From Brevibacterium antiquum (lineage in GTDB: Bacteria; Actinomycetota; Actinomycetes; Actinomycetales; Brevibacteriaceae), in assembly GCF_016107655.1 (NCBI RefSeq), contig NZ_JABASX010000001.1, positions 558,001 through 622,000 of the forward strand: a stretch of 64,000 nucleotides of DNA, in the 5' to 3' direction. Numbering within the stretch: the first letter of the stretch is position 1; the number at the start of each line of letters is the position of its first letter. Below the pieces are notes generated by a model. It was not told the DNA's origin and ran no database searches. It was given only the letters and a program-made list of their open reading frames with translations. The translations under genes were made by a program, and so were the position numbers. Of the stretch, positions 48,589 through 58,181 are shown piece by piece.

Positions 48589-48730
48589 GATTTCAGTCTA
48601 GGACACAGAATGAGACGTGCATCTCACCGATACCCCCAAGGTGTGACGCACGTAACAGTTGGATAACTGTATTCGTGTCCTGTGCTGTAGAGCTTGCTAC
48701 CTTCCAAGGGGTACGGCAGGTTATTGCACC

Positions 48731-50263
48731 ATGAACACTTTGTTATTGGCAGCAGATGCCCCCAAATCACCGGTTGATGATGCAATCAACTCCTGGTTCG
48801 ATCCGATCGCCACCTTCTTCGGCGGGATCATATTCTTTCCTATTACGCTCGGACCGGTCTCCTTCCCCTTCGTGGTGCTCTGGCTGATCGGCGCAGCCTT
48901 AATCTTCACCATCTATTTCGGATTCATCCAAGCCCGAGGATTCAAGCTTTCGCTCGACATCATCCGTGGAAAATATTCGTCCAAGAACGACCCGGGCGAG
49001 ATCACCCACTTCCAGGCACTGGCCTCCGCGTTATCGGGCACAGTCGGCCTCGGCAACATTGCCGGTGTCGGTGTGGCTATTGCCCTCGGTGGTCCCGGTG
49101 CTACCTTCTGGATGATCATCGCCGGGCTCCTCGGCATGTGTACGAAGTTCGTCGAGTGCACACTGGGAGTCAAATATCGAGAAATCGACGAAAACGGCGT
49201 TGTTTACGGCGGTCCCTTCAAATACCTGCCTATCGCGTTCCGTAAGTTCTCCAAGCCCATCGCCGGCCTGCTGACCGGAATCTTCGCAGTCTCCATCCTC
49301 ATCTTCGGCGTCGTCGGCGGAGGAATGTTCCAGGCCAACCAGACTTTCGCTCAGGTTCGTACCGCCACCGGCGGTGCAGACGGCTTCCTCGCCGGTCCTG
49401 TGGCGTCATTGATCTTCGGCATCATCTTTGCTGGTCTCGTTGGTCTCGTGATCCTCGGTGGAATCCGGTCCATCGCCCACGTCACCGACAAGCTTGTGCC
49501 CGCCATGGGCATCTTCTACGTTCTTTCGTGTCTGCTGGTCCTGGCCATCAACTTCGGCCAGATTCCGACGGCCATCGGGCAGATCTTCGAGGGTGCGTTC
49601 GCACCGCAGGGAGTTGCCGGCGGCATCGTCGGCGTCATGATCATCGGGTTCCAGCGTTCAGCCTTCTCCAACGAAGCAGGCATCGGTTCGGCCGCGATTG
49701 CACACTCGGCGGTCAAGACTCGTCGGCCCATCTCGGAGGGCTTCGTAGCACTTCTCGAACCCTTCGTGGACACCGTGATCGTCTGTACGATGACCGCCCT
49801 GACCATCATCGTTGCCAACCAGCCCTCCTACACCAATGACCTTGGCGAGGGTGAGATCGGCGGCGTGGCGCTGGCGTCCGATGCCTTCTCCACGGTGGCC
49901 GGCTGGTATCCGGTGCTGCTGGCGATCGCGGTGGCGCTCTTCGCCTTCTCCACCCTCATCACGTGGGCCTACTATGGTGAGCGGGCCTGGGCCTATCTCT
50001 TCGGCAAGTCGAAGGGCGCGGTCACGGTCTTCCGTGTCCTCGTCTGCGTGTTTGTGGTCATCGGCTGCATCGCCAGCTTCAGCAAGATCGTCGAGTTCGC
50101 GGACGCCGCACTGTTCCTCTGCGCCTTCATCAATATCCTCGGCTTGTATATGCTGATGCCGGTGGTGAAGAAGGAGATGAAGAAGTATCTGGCCGACCGC
50201 AAGGCCGGTACGCTCATGGATCCCGACACGAAGGACGCCGTTCCTGTGGAGGAGCTGGTCTGA
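48731..50263 (+). CDS. Sodium:alanine (AGCS-family) amino-acid symporter
   Basis: The 510-residue membrane protein takes up alanine or glycine with Na+. It has about eleven helices. Family signatures are LSGTVGLGNIAGVGVAIALGGPGATFWM, FQRSAFSNEAGIGSAAIAHSAVKT and FAFSTLITWAYYGERAWAYLFG. The open frame extends upstream, but ATG 48731 gives the standard N-terminus. A small palindrome lies about 60 bases before the start, and a terminator follows the gene. Confidence 0.94.
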   Translation: MNTLLLAADAPKSPVDDAINSWFDPIATFFGGIIFFPITLGPVSFPFVVLWLIGAALIFTIYFGFIQARGFKLSLDIIRGKYSSKNDPGEITHFQALASALSGTVGLGNIAGVGVAIALGGPGATFWMIIAGLLGMCTKFVECTLGVKYREIDENGVVYGGPFKYLPIAFRKFSKPIAGLLTGIFAVSILIFGVVGGGMFQANQTFAQVRTATGGADGFLAGPVASLIFGIIFAGLVGLVILGGIRSIAHVTDKLVPAMGIFYVLSCLLVLAINFGQIPTAIGQIFEGAFAPQGVAGGIVGVMIIGFQRSAFSNEAGIGSAAIAHSAVKTRRPISEGFVALLEPFVDTVIVCTMTALTIIVANQPSYTNDLGEGEIGGVALASDAFSTVAGWYPVLLAIAVALFAFSTLITWAYYGERAWAYLFGKSKGAVTVFRVLVCVFVVIGCIASFSKIVEFADAALFLCAFINILGLYMLMPVVKKEMKKYLADRKAGTLMDPDTKDAVPVEELV

Positions 50264-50276
50264 GCGCAGCTTCTCT

Positions 50277-50310
50277 GAGGCCGATTCCGCGAAGGCGCGG
50301 GGTCGGCCTC
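50277..50310 (+). terminator. Terminator after the AGCS symporter gene
   Basis: GAGGCCGA (50277-50284) pairs with TCGGCCTC (50303-50310), and an inner CCGC/GCGG stem extends the hairpin. Confidence 0.7.
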
Positions 50311-50350
50311 CGTGCGTCGTCGATGGATTGCCGTGAGTCTCGTTAGACTG

Positions 50351-50671
50351 GTGCACGTGGATCAGATCAACGACAAGACACATGCCCAGGAGCGACTGTT
50401 GGAACTGCGCGGAAGCATTGACAACATCGACGCAGCGCTCATCCATCTGCTCGCCGAGAGGTTCAAGCTCACGGAGACAGTCGGTGAGTTGAAGGCTGAC
50501 CACGGTCTGCCTCCTGCAGATCCCGAGAGAGAGGGCAGGCAGGTCGCCCACCTCCGCAGGCTGGCCGAAGATGCGCACCTGGACCCGGAGTTCGCGGAGA
50601 AGTTCCTGACCTTCATCGTCGCCGAGGTGATCCGTCATCACGAACGGATCGCTGAGACCCGAGAAGCCTGA
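50351..50671 (+). CDS. Chorismate mutase (AroQ type)
   Basis: The helical protein of about 106 residues converts chorismate to prephenate for Phe/Tyr synthesis. It shows the AroQ pattern [38 protein letters not shown], then [17 protein letters not shown] and a third helix with [11 protein letters not shown]. It is a stand-alone enzyme, not fused to prephenate dehydratase or DAHP synthase. The start is GTG 50351 or GTG 50357; the frame also runs upstream to 50312 without a ribosome site. The rplU promoter follows. Confidence 0.88.
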   Translation: MHVDQINDKTHAQERLLELRGSIDNIDAALIHLLAERFKLTETVGELKADHGLPPADPEREGRQVAHLRRLAEDAHLDPEFAEKFLTFIVAEVIRHHERIAETREA

Positions 50672-50690
50672 GTTGTCCAACTCGAGCGGT

Positions 50691-50720
50691 TTGCCCAACA
50701 GCGGTCGAATCCACTAGACT
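50691..50720 (+). promoter_or_regulatory. Candidate rplU-rpmA promoter
   Basis: A -35 TTGCCC (50691-50696) and a -10 TAGACT (50715-50720) are 18 bases apart. They would give a leader of about 120 bases before rplU. Confidence 0.5.
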
Positions 50721-50773
50721 TGATCGTCGGTGCGCACGACGCACCACGGCTGGTGATTCCTCTCAATGGGACA

Positions 50774-50795
50774 CCCGGGGAAAACGTTCCTCGGG
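50774..50795 (+). promoter_or_regulatory. Stem-loop in the rplU leader
   Basis: CCCGGGGAA pairs with TTCCTCGGG (one G-U) around the tetraloop AACG, 52 bases before the rplU start. It could be a regulatory site for ribosomal protein feedback; this is inferred from position. Confidence 0.45.
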
Positions 50796-50847
50796 AGCCA
50801 AGGGATCAACCGCCGTTCGTTTGTGTATGAACAGAAAGGGTTCGACC

Positions 50848-51156
50848 ATGGTCTATGCCATTGTCCGTGCCGGTGGCCATCAGGAAAAGGTCAGCGTCGG
50901 AGACATCATTACAGTCAACCGAATGAAGGCGAAGGCCGGGGAAAGCGTCGAACTCGATGCAGTCCTCCTCGTCGACGGTGAGACTGTCACGACCGACGTT
51001 GATGCCCTGTCGAAGGTTGCGGTCAGCGCCGAGGTCGTCAATGAACTCCGCGGCCCCAAGATCATCATTCAGAAGTACAAGAACAAGACCGGTTACAAGA
51101 AGCGTCAGGGCCACCGCCAGGACCTCACCCGTCTGAAGATCACGAACATCAAGTAA
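50848..51156 (+). CDS. rplU: 50S ribosomal protein L21
   Basis: L21 is a large-subunit protein that contacts 23S rRNA. The 102-residue product begins [15 protein letters not shown] and contains [23 protein letters not shown], the conserved RNA-binding loop. ATG 50848 has GAAAGG 9 bases upstream. rpmA follows after 13 bases and obgE after that, the conserved order in bacteria. Confidence 0.97.
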   Translation: MVYAIVRAGGHQEKVSVGDIITVNRMKAKAGESVELDAVLLVDGETVTTDVDALSKVAVSAEVVNELRGPKIIIQKYKNKTGYKKRQGHRQDLTRLKITNIK

Positions 51157-51169
51157 GAGGAGACTTCAC

Positions 51170-51421
51170 ATGTCAAGCAAAAAGGGAGTCAGCTCGTCCC
51201 GCAACGGTCGCGACTCGAACGCTCAGTACCTCGGTGTGAAGCGCTTCGGCGGACAGGTCGTCAAGGCCGGAGAGATCATCGTTCGCCAGCGCGGAACCAA
51301 GTTCCACCCAGGCGCCAACGTCGGACGCGGCGGAGACGACACACTCTTCGCACTGTCCGCAGGAGCCGTGGAATTCGGCAAACGCAACGGTCGCAAGATC
51401 GTCAACATCGTCGGCGCTTGA
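51170..51421 (+). CDS. rpmA: 50S ribosomal protein L27
   Basis: L27 reaches the peptidyl transferase centre with its N-terminus. The 83-residue product starts [17 protein letters not shown], so no cleavable Firmicutes-style N-terminal extension is present. [22 protein letters not shown] is the family core. GAGGAG lies 8 bases before the ATG. A perfect palindrome lies between this gene and obgE. Confidence 0.97.
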   Translation: MSSKKGVSSSRNGRDSNAQYLGVKRFGGQVVKAGEIIVRQRGTKFHPGANVGRGGDDTLFALSAGAVEFGKRNGRKIVNIVGA

Positions 51422-51456
51422 TCGACTAGTTCTGTTTTTCCCCTGGTAGGGGTCCA

Positions 51457-51486
51457 TGAAGGGTGAGTCTCGAGACTCACCCTTCA
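51457..51486. terminator. Perfect 30-base palindrome between rpmA and obgE
   Basis: The two 15-base arms are exactly complementary with no spacer (centre TCGA, containing CTCGAG). A smaller CCCC/GGGG hairpin precedes it at 51440-51452. It could be an attenuator or partial terminator before obgE, an RNA-processing site, or a protein-binding site. Confidence 0.6.
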
Positions 51487-51503
51487 TCTGATATAAGGAC
51501 ATT

Positions 51504-53066
51504 ATGGCCACCGAGTTCATAGACCGTGTCACAGTCCATCTTTCCGCCGGAGACGGCGGCAACGGCTGCGCCTCGATCAGGCGCGAGAAATTCAAACCCC
51601 TTGGCGGCCCTGACGGTGCCAATGGCGGTCAGGGCGGTGACGTCAAGTTCGTCGTCGACGCTCAGACCACAACGCTGCTCCCACTGCACCACCGTCCGCA
51701 TCTGACTGCGAACGACGGCGGCATCGGCAAGGGCGATCTGCGCCATGGTGCGGATGGCGGTGACCTCATCATCGCCGTCCCTGAAGGCACGGTCGTGAAG
51801 AACCAGAACGGCGAGATCATCGCCGACCTCGTCGATGCCGGAACCGAATACGTCGCTGCCGCAGGCGGCCGCGGCGGGCTCGGCAACGCAGCTCTGGCCT
51901 CATCGAAACGCAAGGCCCCGGGCTTCGCCCTGCTGGGTGAGCCGGGCGAAGCACTCAGCTTGGTGCTCGAGCTCAAGACGATCGCTGACATCGCGCTCGT
52001 CGGCTACCCTTCAGCAGGCAAATCCAGTCTCATCGCGGCCATGTCTGAGGCCAAGCCGAAGATCGCGGACTATCCGTTCACCACACTCGTGCCCAACCTC
52101 GGCGTGGTCCAGGCCGGCGATGTGCGATACACCATCGCCGATGTCCCAGGCCTCATCCCGGGAGCATCAGAAGGCAAGGGCCTCGGCCTCGAATTCCTCC
52201 GACACGTCGAACGCTGCGCCGCATTGGTCCACGTCGTCGACATGGCGACATGGGAGCCGGGCCGTGATCCCGTCTCAGACCTGACCATCATCGAATCGGA
52301 GCTCGCTGCCTATGCCGTCGACCTCGACGACGGAAACGGTCTGCTGCCGCTGTCGGAACGTCCCAAGCTCGTGGCGCTGAACAAGGTCGACATCCCCGAC
52401 GGCAATGACCTAGCCGATATCGTCCGTCCCGATCTGGAGGCTGCCGGTTATCGAGTATTCGAGATTTCCGCCGTCAGCCACATCGGTCTGCGGGAGCTGT
52501 CCTTCGCGATGGCTGAACTCGTCTCAGCCGAACGTGAGCGTCGCGCAGAGCTCGAGGCGACGCCGAAGCGTGTCGTCATCCGCCCTAAGGCCGTTGACGA
52601 CCGCGGCTTCCAGATTCAGGCCGAAAGCGACGAGGACGGTCCGGTCTTCCGCATCCGCGGAGTCAAACCCGAACGTTGGGTGCGGCAGACGGACTTCGCC
52701 AACGATGAGGCTGTCGGCTATCTCGCCGATCGCCTGGACCGCCTGGGAGTCGAAGAGTCTCTGTTCAAGGCCGGGGCGAAGCCAGGTGACACGATCGTGA
52801 TCGGCGGAGACGACGGCGTCGTCTTCGACTGGGATCCGACAAGCGTCGGCGGCGCCGAGCTGCTGGGCAGCCGCGGTACCGACCTGCGTCTGGATGAGGA
52901 TACTCGTTCCACTCGGAAGGAACGCAAGGCCGCATTCCACGATCGCATGGATGCGAAGGCCGCTGTTCGTGCCGAGTTCGAACAGGAGCGTCTCGCAGAG
53001 CGTGCCGGTCGCGGTCGCGAAGGATCCGCCGATGTCACCTCCGATTCCGAGTCCGGTCAGGAATGA
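51504..53066 (+). CDS. obgE: GTPase Obg/CgtA
   Basis: Obg assists 50S assembly and growth/stress control. The 520-residue protein has the Gly-rich Obg domain (1-158), the G domain with GYPSAGKSS (167-175), DVPG (213-216) and NKVD (about 293-296), the OCT domain (about 355-435) and a charged tail ([15 protein letters not shown] onward). AAGG lies 4 bases before the ATG. The stop overlaps the proB start (ATGA), linking it to proline synthesis genes as in other actinobacteria. Confidence 0.96.
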   Translation: MATEFIDRVTVHLSAGDGGNGCASIRREKFKPLGGPDGANGGQGGDVKFVVDAQTTTLLPLHHRPHLTANDGGIGKGDLRHGADGGDLIIAVPEGTVVKNQNGEIIADLVDAGTEYVAAAGGRGGLGNAALASSKRKAPGFALLGEPGEALSLVLELKTIADIALVGYPSAGKSSLIAAMSEAKPKIADYPFTTLVPNLGVVQAGDVRYTIADVPGLIPGASEGKGLGLEFLRHVERCAALVHVVDMATWEPGRDPVSDLTIIESELAAYAVDLDDGNGLLPLSERPKLVALNKVDIPDGNDLADIVRPDLEAAGYRVFEISAVSHIGLRELSFAMAELVSAERERRAELEATPKRVVIRPKAVDDRGFQIQAESDEDGPVFRIRGVKPERWVRQTDFANDEAVGYLADRLDRLGVEESLFKAGAKPGDTIVIGGDDGVVFDWDPTSVGGAELLGSRGTDLRLDEDTRSTRKERKAAFHDRMDAKAAVRAEFEQERLAERAGRGREGSADVTSDSESGQE

Positions 53067-54229
53067 GCGACAGCCAGTCCACCGATTCTGGCAGCATCTC
53101 GGCGCGCACCGATATCGCAGCTGCACGCCGCATCGTGATCAAGGTCGGCTCCTCGTCTCTGACCACCCTCGACGGGGGGTTGGACGAAGCAAAGCTGATC
53201 GCGCTCACCGATGTCATAGGAGCCCATCGTTCTGCCGGACATGAAGTCATCCTCGTGTCCTCCGGTGCGATTGCGGCCGGGCTCGAACCGATGGGGCTCA
53301 ACAAACGGCCCCGTGACCTTGCCACACAGCAGGCCGCTGCCGGAGTCGGCCAGGGTCTGCTCATGGCCGCCTACACCCGGGCGCTGGGTCGCTACGACCT
53401 GGTGCCCGGCCAGGTGCTGCTCTCAGCCGATGATCTGATCCGACGCACTCGGTACAAGAACGCTCAACGCGCCATCGACAAACTTCTGGCCCTCGGGACT
53501 CTGCCGATCGTCAACGAGAACGATGCGGTGGCGACAGAAGAGATCCGGTTCGGTGACAATGATCGCCTGGCTGCACTTGTCGCACACCTGTCGCACGCAG
53601 ATGCCCTCGTCCTGCTCTCCGATGTCGACGCACTCTATTCGGGACCACCGAATCTGTCCGATTCTGTGTGCATCGAGCAGGTGTCCTCCATCGCCGATCT
53701 CGGCGACATCGCCATCGGTGGGACCGGGGCAGCCGGCACCGGCACAGGAGGCATGGCGACGAAGGTCGAAGCAGCGCTCATGGTTGCCGACTCGGGGATA
53801 CCCGCGGTGCTGACCTCGGCAGAGAAGATCTCAGCAGTGCTCGGTGGTCAACATGTGGGCACGTGGTTCTCCGTGACGCACAAACGGCGGGGGACACGTC
53901 TGCTCTGGCTGCGCCATCTGGCCCGCACCTTCGGCTCGGTGACCATCGACGATGGAGCCGAATCCGCTGTGCTCTCCCGCGGAACCTCCTTGCTGGCTGC
54001 CGGTGTGACCGGTGTGACCGGGGACTTCGAAGCTGGCGACCCGATCGAGATTCGGAACCTGGGCGGTGAGGTCATCGCCCGCGGCATGACCAACTTCTCA
54101 TCTCACGAACTGCCTGCGATGTTCGGCCTGTCCACGGACGAACTTGGCACCCGACTCGGAAATGATTACCGTAAAGAGGTCATCCATCGCAATGATCTCG
54201 TACTCACTCACGTGAGCGGGGGGAGATAG
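53063..54229 (+). CDS. proB: Glutamate 5-kinase
   Basis: ProB phosphorylates glutamate in the first step of proline synthesis and is usually inhibited by proline. The 388-residue protein has the kinase domain ([52 protein letters not shown]) and a C-terminal PUA domain from about residue 290. It overlaps obgE by 4 bases and is followed 3 bases later by proA. Confidence 0.96.
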   Translation: MSDSQSTDSGSISARTDIAAARRIVIKVGSSSLTTLDGGLDEAKLIALTDVIGAHRSAGHEVILVSSGAIAAGLEPMGLNKRPRDLATQQAAAGVGQGLLMAAYTRALGRYDLVPGQVLLSADDLIRRTRYKNAQRAIDKLLALGTLPIVNENDAVATEEIRFGDNDRLAALVAHLSHADALVLLSDVDALYSGPPNLSDSVCIEQVSSIADLGDIAIGGTGAAGTGTGGMATKVEAALMVADSGIPAVLTSAEKISAVLGGQHVGTWFSVTHKRRGTRLLWLRHLARTFGSVTIDDGAESAVLSRGTSLLAAGVTGVTGDFEAGDPIEIRNLGGEVIARGMTNFSSHELPAMFGLSTDELGTRLGNDYRKEVIHRNDLVLTHVSGGR

Positions 54230-54232
54230 TCC

Positions 54233-55522
54233 ATGACCGCTGTATCCGAGATACATCCCAAGACCGTCCGGGGTGTCACCAGAGTAGTCAGGAACGCTAA
54301 GAGCGCTGCCGCTCACCTGGCGACGTCATCGACGGCAGAGAAAGACGCCGGGCTGCACGCGATCGCCGACGCCCTGCGTGAGAACTCCGACCGTATCGTC
54401 AACGCCAATGAAGTCGACATCGCCGCGGGCATCGACAACGGAATGAGCGCAGGTCTCCTCGACCGCCTGCGACTCGACCATGATCGCATCGAAGCCATGG
54501 CCGCGTCAGTGGGAACGGTCATCGATCTTGACGATCCCGTGGGCAAAGTCGTTGTGGGACGAGTTCTGCCCAACGGCATCCGACTGACTCAGAACCGTGT
54601 GCCCATGGGAGTCATCGGTGCGATCTACGAAGCCCGCCCCAACGTCACTGTCGACATCGCGATCCTCGCGCTCAAGGCCGGCAATGCCACTGTCCTACGC
54701 GGAGGCTCAGCGGCCCAGAACTCCAACGCTGAGATCGTCTCCGTGCTGCGCAAAGCCGTGGAATCGGCTGGTCTGCCTGCAGACTCGATCAATGGAATCG
54801 ACCAATACGGACGTGACGGAGCCAACGTGCTCATGAACGCGCGTGACTACGTCGACCTCCTCATTCCACGCGGTGGCGCTGAGCTCATCAACACAGTGGT
54901 GCAGGATTCGCTGGTTCCGGTGATCGAAACCGGAATCGGGAATGTCCATATGTTCATCGATTCATCGGCCACCGTCAAAAATTCGGTCGACCTCGTGGTC
55001 AACTCGAAGACACATCGTCCCAGTGTCTGCAACTCGCTTGAGACTCTGTTGGTCCATGAAAAGGCAGCCAAACGCGTTCTTCCCAAGATACTCGACCGAC
55101 TCGACCAGGCCGGGGTCGTTCTGCACGCCGACACCACCGTCGCGGCGCTGGCACCGGAAACGATGAAGGTCAAACGTGTCTCTCGACGCGATTGGGCGAA
55201 GGAATATCTTGACCTCGAACTGGCAGTGAAGGTCGTATCGGGAATCGACGAGGCGATCGAGCATATTCGCGCCTATTCCTCAGGCCACACCGAAGTGATC
55301 GTGACCAAGGACATCGACAATGCTGAGACATTCGTCACAGCTATCGACGCCGCAGCTGTCGGAGTCAACGTGTCCACACGGTTCACCGATGGGGGAGAGC
55401 TCGGCTTCGGTGCAGAGGTGGGAATCTCGACCCAGAAGCTCCACGCCCGCGGACCCATGGGAGTCGAACAGCTGACGACCACGAAGTGGGTCATGATGGG
55501 CAATGGACAGATCCGCAGCTGA
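54233..55522 (+). CDS. proA: Gamma-glutamyl phosphate reductase
   Basis: ProA reduces glutamyl-5-phosphate to glutamate semialdehyde with NADPH. The 429-residue aldehyde-dehydrogenase-fold protein has MGVIGAIYEARPNVT, LRGGSAAQNSN, IPRGGAELI and the catalytic Cys266 in RPSVCNSLETLL. It ends with TTKWVMMGNGQIRS, standard for the family. It directly follows proB. Confidence 0.97.
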   Translation: MTAVSEIHPKTVRGVTRVVRNAKSAAAHLATSSTAEKDAGLHAIADALRENSDRIVNANEVDIAAGIDNGMSAGLLDRLRLDHDRIEAMAASVGTVIDLDDPVGKVVVGRVLPNGIRLTQNRVPMGVIGAIYEARPNVTVDIAILALKAGNATVLRGGSAAQNSNAEIVSVLRKAVESAGLPADSINGIDQYGRDGANVLMNARDYVDLLIPRGGAELINTVVQDSLVPVIETGIGNVHMFIDSSATVKNSVDLVVNSKTHRPSVCNSLETLLVHEKAAKRVLPKILDRLDQAGVVLHADTTVAALAPETMKVKRVSRRDWAKEYLDLELAVKVVSGIDEAIEHIRAYSSGHTEVIVTKDIDNAETFVTAIDAAAVGVNVSTRFTDGGELGFGAEVGISTQKLHARGPMGVEQLTTTKWVMMGNGQIRS

Positions 55523-55651
55523 CTCAGCTCGGCCCAGAGCGAACCGATACTCATGTCGATGCCCACTTGTCTCATTGTTCATGAGAAACTGAAGGCATAA
55601 GCACTGCGACGCAGACTGACCGCGTCATCATCATCGAGAAGGAGAGAGCAC

Positions 55652-55816
55652 GTGAACGCAAGCCTGTTGACCACCGTTGCCGAAGGCGCGGAGAAGGCAG
55701 CCCACCACACCGAATTGCCGATGGATCCGATCTTCTACGGACTCATCACCCTCGCGATCTTCCTCTCGATGGCAGCAGTGAGCCGGTCGTGGAAGGGCAT
55801 CTCCCACCGCCACTGA
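55652..55816 (+). CDS. 54-residue single-helix membrane protein between proA and nadD
   Basis: This short frame starts at GTG 55652 with GAAGGAGAG 8 bases upstream. It encodes [20 protein letters not shown], then [10 protein letters not shown], a membrane helix (about 29-44) and a basic His-ending tail (SWKGISHRH). It stops 1 base before nadD. I recall similar short proteins with LPM(D/N)P-(I/F)(Y/W)YG before nadD in other actinobacteria, which supports it as a real gene. Function is unknown. Confidence 0.75.
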   Translation: MNASLLTTVAEGAEKAAHHTELPMDPIFYGLITLAIFLSMAAVSRSWKGISHRH

Positions 55817-55817
55817 T

Positions 55818-56423
55818 ATGGCTAAGCAAACACGCAGGGTCGGTGTCATGGGTGGCACCTTCGACCCCATTCACCACGGTCACCTGGTCGCAGCCAGTGA
55901 GGTGCAGTCGACCTTTGATCTCGACGAGGTCGTCTTCGTGCCCACCGGACGCCCTTATCAAAAAGATGCCGGAGAAGTCACCAGCGCCGAACATCGGTAT
56001 CTGATGACCGTCATCGCAACCGCGTCGAACCCGCGTTTCACGGTGTCTCGAGCCGACGTTGATCGTCCAGGGCCCACTTACACCATCGATACCCTGCGGG
56101 ACCTGGCCAAGAGCTACGGATCCGACACAGAGATGTTCTTCATCACCGGCGCGGACGCTTTGGCTCAGATCCTGACGTGGAAGAATGTAGATGAGCTGTT
56201 TTCCTTGGCTCACTTCGTCGGAGTGAGCCGCCCGGGGCACGAACTTCGCAGTGAGGGTCTTCCGGTGGACCGGTTGAGCTTGGTGCAGATCCCTGCACTG
56301 TCGATCTCGTCCACGGATTGCAGACTACGGGTGATGGATGGGGCGCCTGTCTGGTATCTCGTACCGGACGGGGTCGTTCAGTACATCGCGAAATACGAGT
56401 TGTACAGGAGTGAAAATGGCTGA
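55818..56423 (+). CDS. nadD: Nicotinate-nucleotide adenylyltransferase
   Basis: NadD makes deamido-NAD from nicotinate mononucleotide and ATP. The 201-residue nucleotidyltransferase has [11 protein letters not shown] (12-22), [17 protein letters not shown], and the C-terminal SISSTDCR, the (S/T)xxxR-type ATP site. The ATG lies 1 base after the 54-residue gene. Its last 8 bases overlap the next gene. Confidence 0.95.
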   Translation: MAKQTRRVGVMGGTFDPIHHGHLVAASEVQSTFDLDEVVFVPTGRPYQKDAGEVTSAEHRYLMTVIATASNPRFTVSRADVDRPGPTYTIDTLRDLAKSYGSDTEMFFITGADALAQILTWKNVDELFSLAHFVGVSRPGHELRSEGLPVDRLSLVQIPALSISSTDCRLRVMDGAPVWYLVPDGVVQYIAKYELYRSENG

Positions 56424-57774
56424 GGAGCAGTTCACGTCACGCCGTGCCAGACGAGAAGCCGAGCGGGTGGCTGCAGAACAGGCGTTCGAAGCACGAGAGA
56501 CACCTGAGCAGCCAGAAGAGCCGTCATCGGGCAATCGGTCCGAACTGCTGAACCCGCCTCCAGCACGGGCCCAGGCACCCGAATCGCGGACGGACACCGA
56601 GTCACCGCATCAGACCGCCCCTGAACGCGGCGTATCATCTGCCGACCAGACGCGGGAGTCGCGGCCTCCGGTCGAAGCGGCAGAGCCCGTCGACCCGCAA
56701 CAAGCCCCCTTGCCTCATTTCGATTCGCGCACCGCCCGTAAAAGCTACCTGCGCGATAACGGACTGTCTGTTGAAGGCGACCTCTCCACCGGAGCGACCC
56801 CTGTCATCGCAGGACCGGAAGCGACCTCGTCCGAGGAATCAGATGAGGCCGCAGCCGGTGAGGACGAATCCTTCGACACTGCTGGATTCGGCGGATCGGC
56901 CGACGAAGTCGCCGCACGAGATTTCGAGTCTCCGGTCACCGCGGCCTCCGCACCGCGACCGACTGCCTTTGACGATGCTCCGCACGATGCCCTCTCCCAG
57001 CCGATCGAAGATCTGGACCCGGGTGCAGCAGCGACGAGCTCCCCTTCCGGAGCTGCAGAATCGCCGGTCGAAGATTATGCTCTTTCGTCTGCTCCCAGGC
57101 GGCCCACTGCTGAACCAGCGCCGCCTGTACGGTCGAGGCCTGAACCGACCCAGCCTGAGCAGCACACGGGAGACTCATCAACACCGACCCAGTCACCAGC
57201 CACGCCGCAGTCATCAGGACTTGGAGAGTCGGCACCCGCCGGCGATGCGCTCAACGATGATGCCGTCGATGGAGGTGGCGGGACGGGCCGCTCACGGCGC
57301 ATGCCCATCGTGCAGCCGCCGAGCAGCTCCGGAGTGCGGGTCGTCACGGCGGCCTCAGCCCAGATTCCGGAGGTCGACACCCCGGCGAGGACCCCAGATA
57401 CCGGTACCGACCAGCCCTCGAGGGGCCGCACCGATTCCGGCCAAGGTCAGGACGCAGGGACGACATCAACGACCGACTCGTCTGCTGCAGGAACTGGCAC
57501 CTCCTCCGATGACGCGGCTCGTGCACTTGCGGCCAACCCCGAGACTCGTCCGATGGAGACCGTGCCAGAGGCCTGGGCACTTCCCAATCCTGACTACGAG
57601 GACGAAGAGACTGAGAATCCTCCGGGGACACGTATTCGCGCCAGCGAGGTCACCGGTCACGACGGCCGGATCCTAGTTGGGGAAGAACCATCCAAAGTAC
57701 CCTATGTAGTGCTGGGTGTCGCTGCGCTCTTCGCAGTCGCACTCATCGTCATTGCACTGGTCATGTTGCTGTAA
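56416..57774 (+). CDS. Disordered, membrane-anchored protein between nadD and rsfS
   Basis: The 452-residue protein begins with a basic helix [21 protein letters not shown]. About 390 residues of Pro/Ser/Thr/Glu/Ala-rich, probably disordered sequence follow. It ends with one membrane helix ([22 protein letters not shown]), so it is a tail-anchored cytoplasmic protein. Segments such as [15 protein letters not shown] and [27 protein letters not shown] look more constrained. AGGAG precedes ATG 56416. It overlaps nadD by 8 bases. No function is recognised. Confidence 0.78.
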   Translation: MAEEQFTSRRARREAERVAAEQAFEARETPEQPEEPSSGNRSELLNPPPARAQAPESRTDTESPHQTAPERGVSSADQTRESRPPVEAAEPVDPQQAPLPHFDSRTARKSYLRDNGLSVEGDLSTGATPVIAGPEATSSEESDEAAAGEDESFDTAGFGGSADEVAARDFESPVTAASAPRPTAFDDAPHDALSQPIEDLDPGAAATSSPSGAAESPVEDYALSSAPRRPTAEPAPPVRSRPEPTQPEQHTGDSSTPTQSPATPQSSGLGESAPAGDALNDDAVDGGGGTGRSRRMPIVQPPSSSGVRVVTAASAQIPEVDTPARTPDTGTDQPSRGRTDSGQGQDAGTTSTTDSSAAGTGTSSDDAARALAANPETRPMETVPEAWALPNPDYEDEETENPPGTRIRASEVTGHDGRILVGEEPSKVPYVVLGVAALFAVALIVIALVMLL

Positions 57775-57791
57775 TCATCTGAAAGGCTCTT

Positions 57792-58181
57792 GTGAGCGAG
57801 ACCGTTGAATCAACCCAAATGCTGAGAACTGCCGCACGTGCGGCAGACGAGAAGTTCGGCACCGATCAGGTGGCTCTCGATGTGAGTGCCACTCTCTACA
57901 TCACCGATGCCTTCCTCATTATCTCGGCGGAGAACGATCGGCAGATCGCATCGATCGTCGACGCCGTTGAAGAGGCCCTGCAGACGGCCTATGGTCACAC
58001 GCCTCTGCGCCGTGAAGGTCGGGGGAGCGGGGACTGGGTCCTCCTGGACTTCGGTGACATCGTCGTCCACGTCTTCTCGCAGGAGCAGCGCGAATATTAC
58101 GCGCTCGAACGCCTGTGGAAGGACTGCCCGGTCATCGATCTGGAACTGCCGGCGCCGGCCGTCGCCGACGACTCTCAATGA
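57792..58181 (+). CDS. rsfS: Ribosome silencing factor
   Basis: RsfS binds L14 and blocks subunit joining when nutrients run low. The 129-residue protein has the family core DVSATLYITDAFLIISAENDRQ, GSGDWVLLDFGDIVVHVF and EQREYYALERLWKDCP. GAAAGG lies upstream of the GTG start. Its stop overlaps the histidine phosphatase start (ATGA). Confidence 0.95.
   Translation: MSETVESTQMLRTAARAADEKFGTDQVALDVSATLYITDAFLIISAENDRQIASIVDAVEEALQTAYGHTPLRREGRGSGDWVLLDFGDIVVHVFSQEQREYYALERLWKDCPVIDLELPAPAVADDSQ

Noticed and set aside
47578-48666. 362-codon frame on the + strand
   Set aside because: Antisense of the SPFH gene, which has clear domain motifs on the other strand.
49658-50698. 346-codon frame on the - strand
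   Set aside because: Antisense of the AGCS symporter and chorismate mutase genes.
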